Assembly (NCBI GenBank): GCA_001795245.1
Contig: MGOD01000111.1
Span: 7,202-17,001, forward strand
Direction of reading: 5' to 3'
DNA: 9,800 nucleotides
Origin: Chloroflexi bacterium RBG_16_70_13
Lineage (GTDB): Bacteria; Chloroflexota; Limnocylindria; Limnocylindrales; CSP1-4
In this document: in pieces, positions 1-6,126 of the stretch
Layout: every line of letters starts with the position of its first letter
How positions within the stretch are numbered: the stretch's first letter is position 1
Notes under the pieces: generated by a model
Databases searched by the model: none
What the model saw: the letters and a program-made list of their open reading frames with translations, nothing else
Told to the model about the DNA's origin: nothing
Translations under genes and position numbers: made by a program

Positions 1-141
1 CCTGACGGTCCATCCACCCGGCCGCCGGCCGGCATCCGGACCGCCCACGACCGCCGCCGCGCCCACCTGATCAGGCCCGCCTGCAGGCCCGCTGGCGCCG
101 CGGCGCGCTCTGAACGTGGAAAGAGGCCCGGCCAATCGTGC
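1..141. other. non-coding left edge with short palindromes
   Basis: I see no convincing gene here. On the plus strand all three frames are closed by stops (TGA at 3-5, TGA at 68-70, TGA at 154-156), so at most a short Pro/Ala-rich C-terminal tail of an upstream gene could end at 70. The stretch holds the perfect palindromes CCTGATCAGG (66-75) and GCCTGCAGGC (79-88), a CCGGCC/GGCCGG inverted repeat near 19-33, and two copies of AGGCCCGC (starting at about 73 and 86). Their function is unknown. Confidence 0.4.
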
Positions 142-171
142 TTGACGCCCGTTTGAACGTGCGTCTACCCT
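142..171 (+). promoter_or_regulatory. sigma-70-type promoter for the nucleoside phosphorylase gene
   Basis: A TTGACG hexamer (142-147) is followed after 18 nt by TACCCT (166-171). These match the -35 consensus TTGACA in five of six positions and the -10 pattern TAnnnT. The transcript would start near 178, giving a leader of about 45 nt. That leader opens with the 7-bp hairpin GCCTCGC-ACC-GCGAGGC (179-195). This is the only promoter in the window with a recognisable -35 element. The match is by eye and untested. Confidence 0.6.
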
Positions 172-222
172 TGCCCGAGCCTCGCACCGCGAGGCGGGCG
201 CCACGAACGAGGAGAGTTGGGC

Positions 223-1062
223 TTGCCGGTCGCGGACCACCGCGTCGCGCTCCCCGTCGGGGAACGGCAGTACCACATCGATCTCGGCCCCGGCGAGCTG
301 GCCGAGTACATCCTCCTCCCCGGCGACCCCGACCGAACCGCCCAGATCGCGACCCGCCTCGACTCGATCGAGCTGGAGCGACGCCATCGAGAGTTCGCCA
401 GCGTCACCGGGTCCTACAAGGGCCTACGGGTCTCGGTCGTCGCCACGGGCATCGGGACCGACAACGTCGAGATTGTCGTCGCCGAGGCGCTCGCCATCAC
501 CCGGCGCCCCACCTTCATCCGCGTCGGCTCATCCGGTGGGCTCCAGCCGGACATGGCACTGGGCGATCTCGTCATCACCACCGGCGCCGTCCGCCTGGAG
601 ACGACGACAAACTGGTTCGTCCACGACGGCTATCCGGCCGTTCCCGACTACGAGGCCGTGTGCGCGCTCATCGAGGCCGCCCACCGCCTGGGGCACAGGT
701 ATCACGTGGGGATCACTGCTACCGCGCCCGGCTTCTTCGGGGCGCAGGGACGTCCGATCCCCCAGCTTCCCATCCGATACCCTGACCTCGCGGAGGACAT
801 GGCGCGGCAGCGCGTCATGAATTTCGAGATGGAGGCATCGGCACTGCTCGTGCTCGCGGGCCTGGCGCGTTGCCGCGCGGGGGCTGTGTGCACGGTGTTC
901 GCGCAGCGCAGCACCGGCGACTTCGTGGTCGGGGCTGCGAAGGAGGCGGCCGAGGCGGCGTGCGTGGAGACGGGGCTGGAAAGCCTCCGGATCCTCGCCG
1001 AGATCGACCGTCGCAAGGTTGAGGCCGGCACGGAGCACTGGCGACCGTCGCTCGGCATCTAG
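223..1062 (+). CDS. udp: uridine phosphorylase-like nucleoside phosphorylase
   Basis: This cytosolic enzyme of nucleoside salvage would split uridine with phosphate into uracil and ribose 1-phosphate. Against E. coli Udp from memory, the family landmarks are in order: a His near the N-terminus (His18), the phosphate-loop motif GDPDR (34-38), HREF (55-58), TGIG (75-78), the phosphate-contact segment IRVGSSGG (89-96) and FEMEA (201-205) for ribose binding. A Gln-x-Arg pair (Gln165, Arg167) lines up with the pair that gives E. coli Udp its uracil specificity, which favours uridine over purine substrates. GAGGAG (209-214) lies 8 nt before the TTG at 223 but only 2 nt before the TTG at 217, so I chose 223 (279 residues). 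The protein is some 25 residues longer than E. coli Udp, partly from a C-terminal tail. The family is firm; the exact substrate is less so. Confidence 0.85.
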   Translation: MPVADHRVALPVGERQYHIDLGPGELAEYILLPGDPDRTAQIATRLDSIELERRHREFASVTGSYKGLRVSVVATGIGTDNVEIVVAEALAITRRPTFIRVGSSGGLQPDMALGDLVITTGAVRLETTTNWFVHDGYPAVPDYEAVCALIEAAHRLGHRYHVGITATAPGFFGAQGRPIPQLPIRYPDLAEDMARQRVMNFEMEASALLVLAGLARCRAGAVCTVFAQRSTGDFVVGAAKEAAEAACVETGLESLRILAEIDRRKVEAGTEHWRPSLGI

Positions 1063-1073
1063 TCAGATCGCGA

Positions 1074-1093
1074 CTCCGGGCACAAGCCCGGGG
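1074..1093 (+). terminator. possible hairpin between the phosphorylase and DUF5679 genes
   Basis: CTCCGGGC (1074-1081), loop ACAA, GCCCGGGG (1086-1093) gives an 8-bp stem with one G-U pair, 11 nt after the phosphorylase stop. No T-run follows, so it may be a partial terminator, an mRNA 3'-end stabiliser or an intra-operon structure. I do not see a clear separate promoter for the next gene, so read-through is plausible. Confidence 0.35.
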
Positions 1094-1122
1094 CGCAGGG
1101 AGCCCGAGGAGGAGCTGTACCG

Positions 1123-1263
1123 ATGGCACAGGCCTACTGCGTCAAGGACAAGATGAAGGTCGAAGTCCAGAACCCGCAGATGATCACCATGAAGAATGGC
1201 AAGCCGGCGCTCTCGGGCACCTGTCCGAAGTGCGGCACGAAGGTGTTCAAGATCGGGGGCTGA
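1123..1263 (+). CDS. small zinc-ribbon-like protein, DUF5679 type
   Basis: A 46-residue protein with one of the best ribosome-binding sites in the window: AGGAGGAG (1107-1114) lies 8 nt before the ATG. The sequence resembles the DUF5679 pattern as I recall it: an N-terminal YCVK segment (5-8), a central MKNGKPAL stretch and a C-terminal TCPKCGTKVFKI ending. The usual protein carries two CxxC pairs that probably bind zinc. Here the C-terminal pair is intact (CPKC) but the first reads CVKD, with Asp9 in place of the second cysteine. The lysine-rich composition and tiny size would suit a nucleic-acid or protein adaptor, but no function is established. It sits 60 nt after the phosphorylase stop and ends just before a strong terminator, so it may share that transcript. 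Confidence 0.8.
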   Translation: MAQAYCVKDKMKVEVQNPQMITMKNGKPALSGTCPKCGTKVFKIGG

Positions 1264-1283
1264 CGTCCCTCATCGCCAGCCTC

Positions 1284-1315
1284 GAACCCCCCGCCGGGTG
1301 ACCTGCGGGGGGTTC
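1284..1315 (+). terminator. strong hairpin terminator after the DUF5679 gene
   Basis: A perfect 11-bp stem, GAACCCCCCGC (1284-1294) pairing with GCGGGGGGTTC (1305-1315), encloses a 10-nt loop. It starts 20 nt after the stop codon at 1261-1263. The AA/TT pair at the stem base is typical of intrinsic terminators, but only a weak pyrimidine stretch (CTCGCT) follows instead of a T-run. The structure is symmetrical, and it is the clear boundary between the first two genes and the sugar kinase. Confidence 0.75.
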
Positions 1316-1333
1316 CTCGCTGCCCGGGGCCGG

Positions 1334-1346
1334 TATTCTCGTCGCG
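1334..1346 (+). promoter_or_regulatory. -10 element for leaderless transcription of the ROK kinase gene
   Basis: TATTCT (1334-1339) fits the TAnnnT pattern, and its last base lies 7 nt before the G of the GTG start at 1346. Transcription would therefore begin at the start codon itself. No Shine-Dalgarno-like sequence lies in the preceding 20 nt. No good -35 is visible; the expected place overlaps the right arm of the upstream terminator. Confidence 0.5.
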
Positions 1347-2353
1347 TGTCCCTCCCGCCGGCCGCCGATCACGTCCTGGCCCTTGATCTCGGGGCGAGCC
1401 GGATTCGGGCGGCCGTCGTCGCCGCGGACGGCGGGGTCGTCACGCGGCGCGAAGGGCGGACACCTGGCGCGGACGGACCGACCGCCGTCGTCACGACCTG
1501 CATCGAGCTCCTCACAGCGGTCCGGGACGAGGCCGGCCCGGCGATCGCGGCTGGCCTGACCGGGATTGGCCTGGCGGCGCCCGGGCCGGTGGATCCACGA
1601 TCGGGGACCCTCGTCGAGCCCCCGAACCTGGGGCCGGGCTTCCGCGACGTCCCGTTCGCCAAGCCGATCGGGCTGGCCCTCGGCCTCCCGGCGGCCCTCG
1701 AGCGGGACACCCACGTCGCCGCCCTCGCCGAGCTCACCTTCGGCGCCGCACGGGGCTGCCGGGACTTCCTGTACGTCACGGTGTCGACGGGCTTCGGCGG
1801 CGCGATCGTGATCGGCGGCCGCCTCTACGGTGGTCCGGATGGCGTGGCCGGCGAGCTCGGCCACCTCGTCGTCGACCTCGATGGCCCGCGCTGCGGTTGC
1901 GGCGGTCGCGGCCACATCGAGACCGTCTGCTCGGGCAGCGGGATCGCCCGGCTGGGGACCGAGGCCGCCCTCGCCGGCCGCTCACCTGCCCTCGCCGCCC
2001 GTCTCGCGACGCGGGGACCAGGCGGGCTCGAGGGGACCGACGTGGCGGCGGCGGAGGAGGCCGGCGATCCGGTCGCCGGCGCGATCCTGGACCGGGCACG
2101 AGCGGCCTTCGCGGCCTTCATCGTCGGCCTCGTCGACGTCTTCGCCCCGGAGCGGATCGTCGTCGGCGGGAGCTTCGCCGCCGGCCAGGGCGAGCGCCTC
2201 CTGGGGCCGACCCGCGACGCCGTCAACGAGACCGCCTTCCGGATCCCGCGCGAGCGCGTCGCGATCGTCCCCGCCGCCCTCGGCGACGATGTCGGGCTGG
2301 TGGGCGCCGTTCCCCTGCTGGCGCTGAGGCGCTCCGGCGCAAGAGCCGACTGA
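1346..2353 (+). CDS. ROK-family sugar kinase, probable glucokinase
   Basis: This is probably the ATP-dependent kinase that makes glucose 6-phosphate at the entry to glycolysis. The 335 residues match the ROK fold: the phosphate-binding strand LALDLGAS (11-18), VDPRSGTL (82-89), the catalytic-Asp segment LERDTHVAALAE (118-129, Asp121), STGFGG (147-152), GELGHL (169-174) and a zinc site with His172, Cys183 and Cys185. A second nucleotide-binding motif, VVGGSFA, sits at 272-278. Two positions differ from the common ROK pattern: the catalytic motif reads ERDTH rather than ENDAN, and the zinc motif ends CGCGGRGH, with His190 where a third Cys is usual. The frame is open upstream to 1196, but that part overlaps the DUF5679 gene and the terminator, so I chose GTG 1346. 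Placement just before gap supports glucokinase; fructokinase or another ROK substrate remains possible. Confidence 0.85.
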   Translation: MSLPPAADHVLALDLGASRIRAAVVAADGGVVTRREGRTPGADGPTAVVTTCIELLTAVRDEAGPAIAAGLTGIGLAAPGPVDPRSGTLVEPPNLGPGFRDVPFAKPIGLALGLPAALERDTHVAALAELTFGAARGCRDFLYVTVSTGFGGAIVIGGRLYGGPDGVAGELGHLVVDLDGPRCGCGGRGHIETVCSGSGIARLGTEAALAGRSPALAARLATRGPGGLEGTDVAAAEEAGDPVAGAILDRARAAFAAFIVGLVDVFAPERIVVGGSFAAGQGERLLGPTRDAVNETAFRIPRERVAIVPAALGDDVGLVGAVPLLALRRSGARAD

Positions 2354-2419
2354 CCCCGAATCGGCACCCGGCCGCAACACGCCCGACGCCATCGGACGGG
2401 AGGGGGCCACGGGGGCCTC

Positions 2420-2428
2420 TGCTAGACT
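2420..2428 (+). promoter_or_regulatory. extended -10 promoter of the gap-pgk-eno operon
   Basis: TGCTAGACT (2420-2428) fits the extended -10 pattern TGnTAnnnT. The predicted start is near 2435, leaving a leader of about 77 nt before gap. I see no TTGACA-like -35 at the expected distance, which is usual for extended -10 promoters. The 66 nt between the kinase stop and this element hold only weak inverted repeats. Confidence 0.5.
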
Positions 2429-2434
2429 CGGCCC

Positions 2435-2511
2435 GTACCACACCGTGTTCAACTCGGGCTCGCCCTGCCGCCACGGCGGTGTGCAGCGGCCCGATGGGAG
2501 GTTCCCGAACC
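2435..2511 (+). promoter_or_regulatory. structured 5' leader of gap
   Basis: Several inverted repeats overlap here. CACACCG (2439-2445) pairs perfectly with CGGTGTG (2477-2483). A local hairpin CCGC-CACG-GCGG (2468-2479) would compete with it. At the ribosome-binding site GGGAGG (2496-2501), GGGA-GGT-TCCC (2496-2506) and GGTT-CCCG-AACC (2500-2511) are alternative hairpins that each take bases of the site. This could tune gap translation, but the stems near the start codon are only 4 bp and high GC makes chance pairing common. It matches no riboswitch class I know. Confidence 0.35.
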
Positions 2512-3537
2512 ATGTCCGTTCGCGTGGGGATCAACGGGTTCGGCCGCATCGGCCGCCAATCCCTCAAGGCCATCCTGGAACGCGCCCCGGACGTCGAGGT
2601 CGTGGCCGTCAACGACCTCGTCGAGACAAGCCTGAACGCCCTCCTGTTCAAGCACGATTCGACGTACGGCGCCTTCCCCGGCACTGTCGATCACACCGAC
2701 GACTCGCTGATCATCGACGGCCGCGAGATCAAGGTCCTCAAGGAGAAGGACCCGGCCGCCCTGCCGTGGGGCGAGCTGGGCGTCGAGGTCGTCCTCGAAT
2801 CGACCGGCATCTTCACCTCGGCCGAGAAGGCCCGGGCCCACCTCGACGCGGGCGCCCGGAAGGTCGTCATCAGCGCGCCGGCGAAGGGCGAGGACATCAC
2901 GATCGTCCTCGGCGTCAACGACGCGGCGTACGACCCGACGACCCATCACATCATCAGCAACGCCAGCTGCACCACGAACTGCCTCGCTCCGGCGGCGAAG
3001 GTCGTCCACGACACGGTCGGCATCGAGCGCGGCCTGATGAACACGATCCACAGCTACACCAACGACCAGCGCATCCTCGACGTGGCCCACAAGGACCCCC
3101 GCCGGGCGAGGGCCGCCGGCCTGAACATCATCCCCACCACGACCGGTGCGGCGAAGGCCCTGGCCCTCGTCATCCCGGATCTCAAGGGCAAGTTCGACGG
3201 CTTCAGCCTCCGGGTGCCGACGCCGACCGTGAGCGTCGTGGACTTCACCGCGACCGTCCGACGCGAGACGAGCGTGGACGAGCTCAACGCGGCGTTCCGG
3301 GCGGCCGCGGCCGGGCCGATGGCCGGCATCCTCGGCGTCTCCGACGAGCCCCTCGTGTCGTCCGACTTCCGGGGCGACGCCCGCTCCTCGATCATCGATG
3401 CCGCGAGCACGATGGTCCTCGGGGGGACGATGGTGAAGGTCATCGCCTGGTATGACAACGAGTGGGGCTACAGCTGCCGCTGCGCCGATCTCATCGCGCT
3501 GATCGCGGCGAAGCTGCCGACCGGGGCCGCCGCCTGA
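2512..3537 (+). CDS. gap: type I glyceraldehyde-3-phosphate dehydrogenase
   Basis: This cytosolic homotetrameric enzyme oxidises and phosphorylates glyceraldehyde 3-phosphate to 1,3-bisphosphoglycerate. The 341 residues are of normal length. The Rossmann start VRVGINGFGRIGR (3-15) is followed by Asp35 in VAVNDL, the acidic residue that favours NAD over NADP. The catalytic segment SNASCTTNC places the nucleophile at Cys153, and His180 in NTIHSYTNDQ is its partner. NIIPTTTGAAKA and the C-terminal WYDNEWGYS are complete. GGGAGG (2496-2501) precedes the ATG at 2512 by 10 nt. An in-frame ATG at 2494 would add six residues but overlaps that site, so I reject it. First gene of the operon; pgk follows after 61 nt, the next enzyme in the pathway. 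NAD preference is inferred from Asp35 alone. Confidence 0.97.
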   Translation: MSVRVGINGFGRIGRQSLKAILERAPDVEVVAVNDLVETSLNALLFKHDSTYGAFPGTVDHTDDSLIIDGREIKVLKEKDPAALPWGELGVEVVLESTGIFTSAEKARAHLDAGARKVVISAPAKGEDITIVLGVNDAAYDPTTHHIISNASCTTNCLAPAAKVVHDTVGIERGLMNTIHSYTNDQRILDVAHKDPRRARAAGLNIIPTTTGAAKALALVIPDLKGKFDGFSLRVPTPTVSVVDFTATVRRETSVDELNAAFRAAAAGPMAGILGVSDEPLVSSDFRGDARSSIIDAASTMVLGGTMVKVIAWYDNEWGYSCRCADLIALIAAKLPTGAAA

Positions 3538-3598
3538 CGTCCCTGACCGCGACCTGCCACCCCCTCGCGCCCCCGCACAAGAGACAGACAGGACCCAC

Positions 3599-4804
3599 AT
3601 GGACAAGCTGACGATTCGCGACGTCGATGTCGCCGGGAAACGCGTCTTCGTGCGCGTCGATTTCAATGTCCCCCTCGAAGACGGCAAGGTCACCGACGAC
3701 TCCCGGATCCGGGCCGCCCTGCCCACGATCCGCCACCTTCTCAGCCACGGCGCCAGGGTCGTCCTGGCCAGCCACCTCGGCCGCCCCGACGGCAAGGTCC
3801 AGGACGGCCTCCGCCTGCGGCCGGTCGCGGAGCGCCTGACCCAGCTCCTGGGGCGCAACGTGCCGGTCACCGGCGATGCGCTCGGGATAGGGACCGTCGA
3901 CGCCGTCAAGCGTCTTCGCCCGGGCGAGGTCCTCCTCCTCGAGAACCTCCGCTTCCACGCGGCCGAGGAGAAGAACGACCCAGCGTTCGCCGAGCAGCTC
4001 GCGGCCTACGCCGACATCTACGTGAACGATGCCTTCGGCACGGCCCACCGGGCCCATGCCTCGACCGTCGGGATCGCGACGCTCCTGCCGTCGTATGCCG
4101 GCTTCCTCATGGAGCAGGAGATCGCCCAGCTCTCGAACCTCGTTGAGTCGCCGGCCCGGCCGTACGCCGCGATCGTCGGCGGGGCCAAGGTGTCGGGCAA
4201 GCTCAAGGTCCTCGACAACCTCGTCGGCAGGGTCGACGTCCTCGTCCTCGGCGGCGGGATGGCGAATACTTTCCTGCTCGCCCAGGGCAAGGCGGTCGGC
4301 AAGAGCCTCGCCGAGCACGACATGATCGACGAGGCCCGGCGGGTCCTGGCCTCGGCCCAGGCCAAGGGCGTCGAGGTGATCCTGCCGGTCGACGTCATCG
4401 TCGCCAAGGAGGTCACCCGGGGGACCGAGTACAAGACCCTCTCAGCAGAGAAGATCCCCGCCTCGTGGCACATCGTCGACGTTGGCAAGGCAACGCTCGA
4501 TCTCATGGAGGCGGCTCTCGCGAATGCGATGACGGTCTTCTGGAACGGGCCCCTGGGCGTCTTCGAGATCCCATCGTTCGCCCATGGGACGAAGCAGATC
4601 GCCCGCTTCCTGGCCGACCGCTGCGACGCCGGGGCGACCGTCGTCGTGGGTGGCGGGGACAGCGTGGCCGCCATCCAGCAGCAGGGGCTGGCCTCGCGCT
4701 TCAGCCACATCTCGACCGGGGGCGGCGCAAGCCTCGAGTTCCTCGAGGGGCGCGAGCTGCCCGGCGTCGCCGTCCTGCCCGATCGGGTGGGGGCGCCGGC
4801 ATGA
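3599..4804 (+). CDS. pgk: phosphoglycerate kinase
   Basis: This monomeric cytosolic enzyme transfers the phosphate of 1,3-bisphosphoglycerate to ADP, giving ATP and 3-phosphoglycerate. It uses the product of the gene before it. All main motifs of the two-domain fold are visible in 401 residues: RVDFNVP (19-25), SHLGRP (58-63) and ENLRFH (115-120) for substrate binding; NDAFG with HRAH (143-153); GGAKVSGK (194-201), GGGMANTF (218-225) and WNGPLGVFE (315-323) on the nucleotide side; and GGGDS (351-355) and STGGGA (372-377) at the hinge and phosphate loop. No key residue looks changed. A weak CAGGA precedes the ATG by about 7 nt. The stop overlaps the eno start as ATGA (4801-4804), so the two are probably translationally coupled. 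Confidence 0.97.
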   Translation: MDKLTIRDVDVAGKRVFVRVDFNVPLEDGKVTDDSRIRAALPTIRHLLSHGARVVLASHLGRPDGKVQDGLRLRPVAERLTQLLGRNVPVTGDALGIGTVDAVKRLRPGEVLLLENLRFHAAEEKNDPAFAEQLAAYADIYVNDAFGTAHRAHASTVGIATLLPSYAGFLMEQEIAQLSNLVESPARPYAAIVGGAKVSGKLKVLDNLVGRVDVLVLGGGMANTFLLAQGKAVGKSLAEHDMIDEARRVLASAQAKGVEVILPVDVIVAKEVTRGTEYKTLSAEKIPASWHIVDVGKATLDLMEAALANAMTVFWNGPLGVFEIPSFAHGTKQIARFLADRCDAGATVVVGGGDSVAAIQQQGLASRFSHISTGGGASLEFLEGRELPGVAVLPDRVGAPA

Positions 4805-6126
4805 GCGTCGACACCTCGATCACCTTCGTCGACGCCCGCGAGATCCTCGATTCGCGGGGCAACCCCACGGTCGAGGTCGACGTCGTCCTGGCCGAGGGCT
4901 CGATCGGCCGGGCGGCGATCCCGTCGGGCGCCTCGACCGGCGTCCACGAGGCGGTCGAGCTTCGCGACGGGGAGAAGGAGCGCTACGGCGGGAAGGGCGT
5001 CCGGAAGGCCGTCCGCAACGTGACCGACGAGATCGGCCCGGCCGTCGTCGGGCTCGATGCCGCCGACCAGGCCGGCCTGGACACGGTCCTCATCGACCTC
5101 GACGGATCGCCCAACAAGGGCCGCCTCGGGGCGAACGCGATCCTCGGCGTCTCGCTCGCCGCGGCCCATGCCTCGGCCGCAGCGCTGGACCTGCCGCTCT
5201 ACCGCTACCTCGGCGGCGTCGGCGCCCGGACCATGCCGGTCCCGATGTTCAACATCCTCAACGGCGGCAAGCACGCCCAGGACTCCACGGACTTCCAGGA
5301 GTTCATGGTCATGCCCGTGGGCATCGCCACGTACGCCGAGGCCCTCCGGGCCGGGGCCGAGATCTTCGCGGCGCTGCGGACGCTCCTCCACGACGAGGGC
5401 CATGCCACCGGCCAGGGCGACGAGGGCGGCTTCGCGCCGTCGCTCGGCTCCAACCAGGCCGCGGTCGAGGTCATCCTCCGGGCCATCGAGGCCGCCGGCT
5501 ACCGGCCGGGCGAGGACGTCGCGATCGCCCTCGACCCGGCTACGAGCTCGATCCTCGAGGAGGGGACGGGCGTGGAGGGCGTCACCGGCCGCTATCGGCT
5601 GGTGCGCGAGGGCCGGACGCTCGATTCGGGCGAGCTCATCGATCTCTGGGCGGACTGGATCGCGCGCTACCCGATCGTGTCGCTCGAGGACGGGCTGGCC
5701 GAGGACGACTGGGCCGGCTGGGTCGAGCTGACGAGGCGCCTCGGCGACCGGGTTCAGCTCGTCGGCGACGACATCCTCGTGACGAACCCGGCGTTCATCG
5801 CCCGGGGGATCCGCGAGCGGGCGATGAACTCGGCCCTCATCAAGCTCAACCAGATCGGCACCCTGACCGAGACGGTCCAGGCGATCGAGACGGCCCGTCG
5901 GGCCGGCTGGACGGCCGTCGTCTCGCACCGCTCGGGCGAGACCGAGGACACCACCATCGCCGATCTCGTCGTCGGGATGGGGACCGGCCAGATCAAGACC
6001 GGCGCCCCGTCGCGCTCGGAGCGGGTCGCCAAGTACAACCGGCTGCTCCGGATCGAGGAGGAGCTGGGCGAGGCCGCCGTCTATCCCGGACGGGCCGCCC
6101 TCGCCGGCGGCGCGTCGCCCGGGTGA
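4801..6126 (+). CDS. eno: enolase (phosphopyruvate hydratase)
   Basis: Converts 2-phosphoglycerate to phosphoenolpyruvate with Mg2+ in the cytosol. The 441 residues carry the full set: DSRGNPTVEV (17-26), the mobile loop SGAST (42-46), GGKHA with QEF (155-168), GDEGG (206-210) with the proton donor Glu208, metal ligands Asp245 (ALDPA), Glu296 (LEDG) and Asp323 (GDD), the general base Lys348 in LIKLNQIGT, SHRSGETEDT (375-384), and Lys399 in GQIKTGAPSRSER. The segment after Asp245 reads ATSSI rather than the common SSEFY-like form, away from the metal ligand itself. Start ATG 4801 overlaps the pgk stop by 4 nt; the ribosome-binding site is only a G-rich stretch, which fits coupling. Phosphoglycerate mutase, which should act between pgk and eno, is not in this window. 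Confidence 0.97.
   Translation: MSVDTSITFVDAREILDSRGNPTVEVDVVLAEGSIGRAAIPSGASTGVHEAVELRDGEKERYGGKGVRKAVRNVTDEIGPAVVGLDAADQAGLDTVLIDLDGSPNKGRLGANAILGVSLAAAHASAAALDLPLYRYLGGVGARTMPVPMFNILNGGKHAQDSTDFQEFMVMPVGIATYAEALRAGAEIFAALRTLLHDEGHATGQGDEGGFAPSLGSNQAAVEVILRAIEAAGYRPGEDVAIALDPATSSILEEGTGVEGVTGRYRLVREGRTLDSGELIDLWADWIARYPIVSLEDGLAEDDWAGWVELTRRLGDRVQLVGDDILVTNPAFIARGIRERAMNSALIKLNQIGTLTETVQAIETARRAGWTAVVSHRSGETEDTTIADLVVGMGTGQIKTGAPSRSERVAKYNRLLRIEEELGEAAVYPGRAALAGGASPG

Noticed and set aside
138..785. 215-codon plus-strand frame overlapping the phosphorylase
   Set aside because: It encodes Arg/Pro-rich text without motifs, while the frame starting at 223 matches uridine phosphorylase throughout.
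1196..1345. Upstream extension of the ROK kinase by 50 residues
   Set aside because: The extension overlaps the DUF5679 gene and reads through the terminator hairpin, and the protein resembles ROK only from just after the GTG at 1346.
2449..3909. 486-codon open frame on the minus strand opposite gap and the start of pgk
   Set aside because: Same reason: a mirror of strongly GC-biased codons, with no recognisable protein and no sensible start site.
4018..5928. 636-codon open frame on the minus strand opposite pgk and eno
   Set aside because: It is antisense to two complete, motif-perfect enzymes. Its translation is Arg/Asp/Gly/Ala-rich low-complexity text with no domain, as expected where third-position G/C keeps an opposite frame free of stops.
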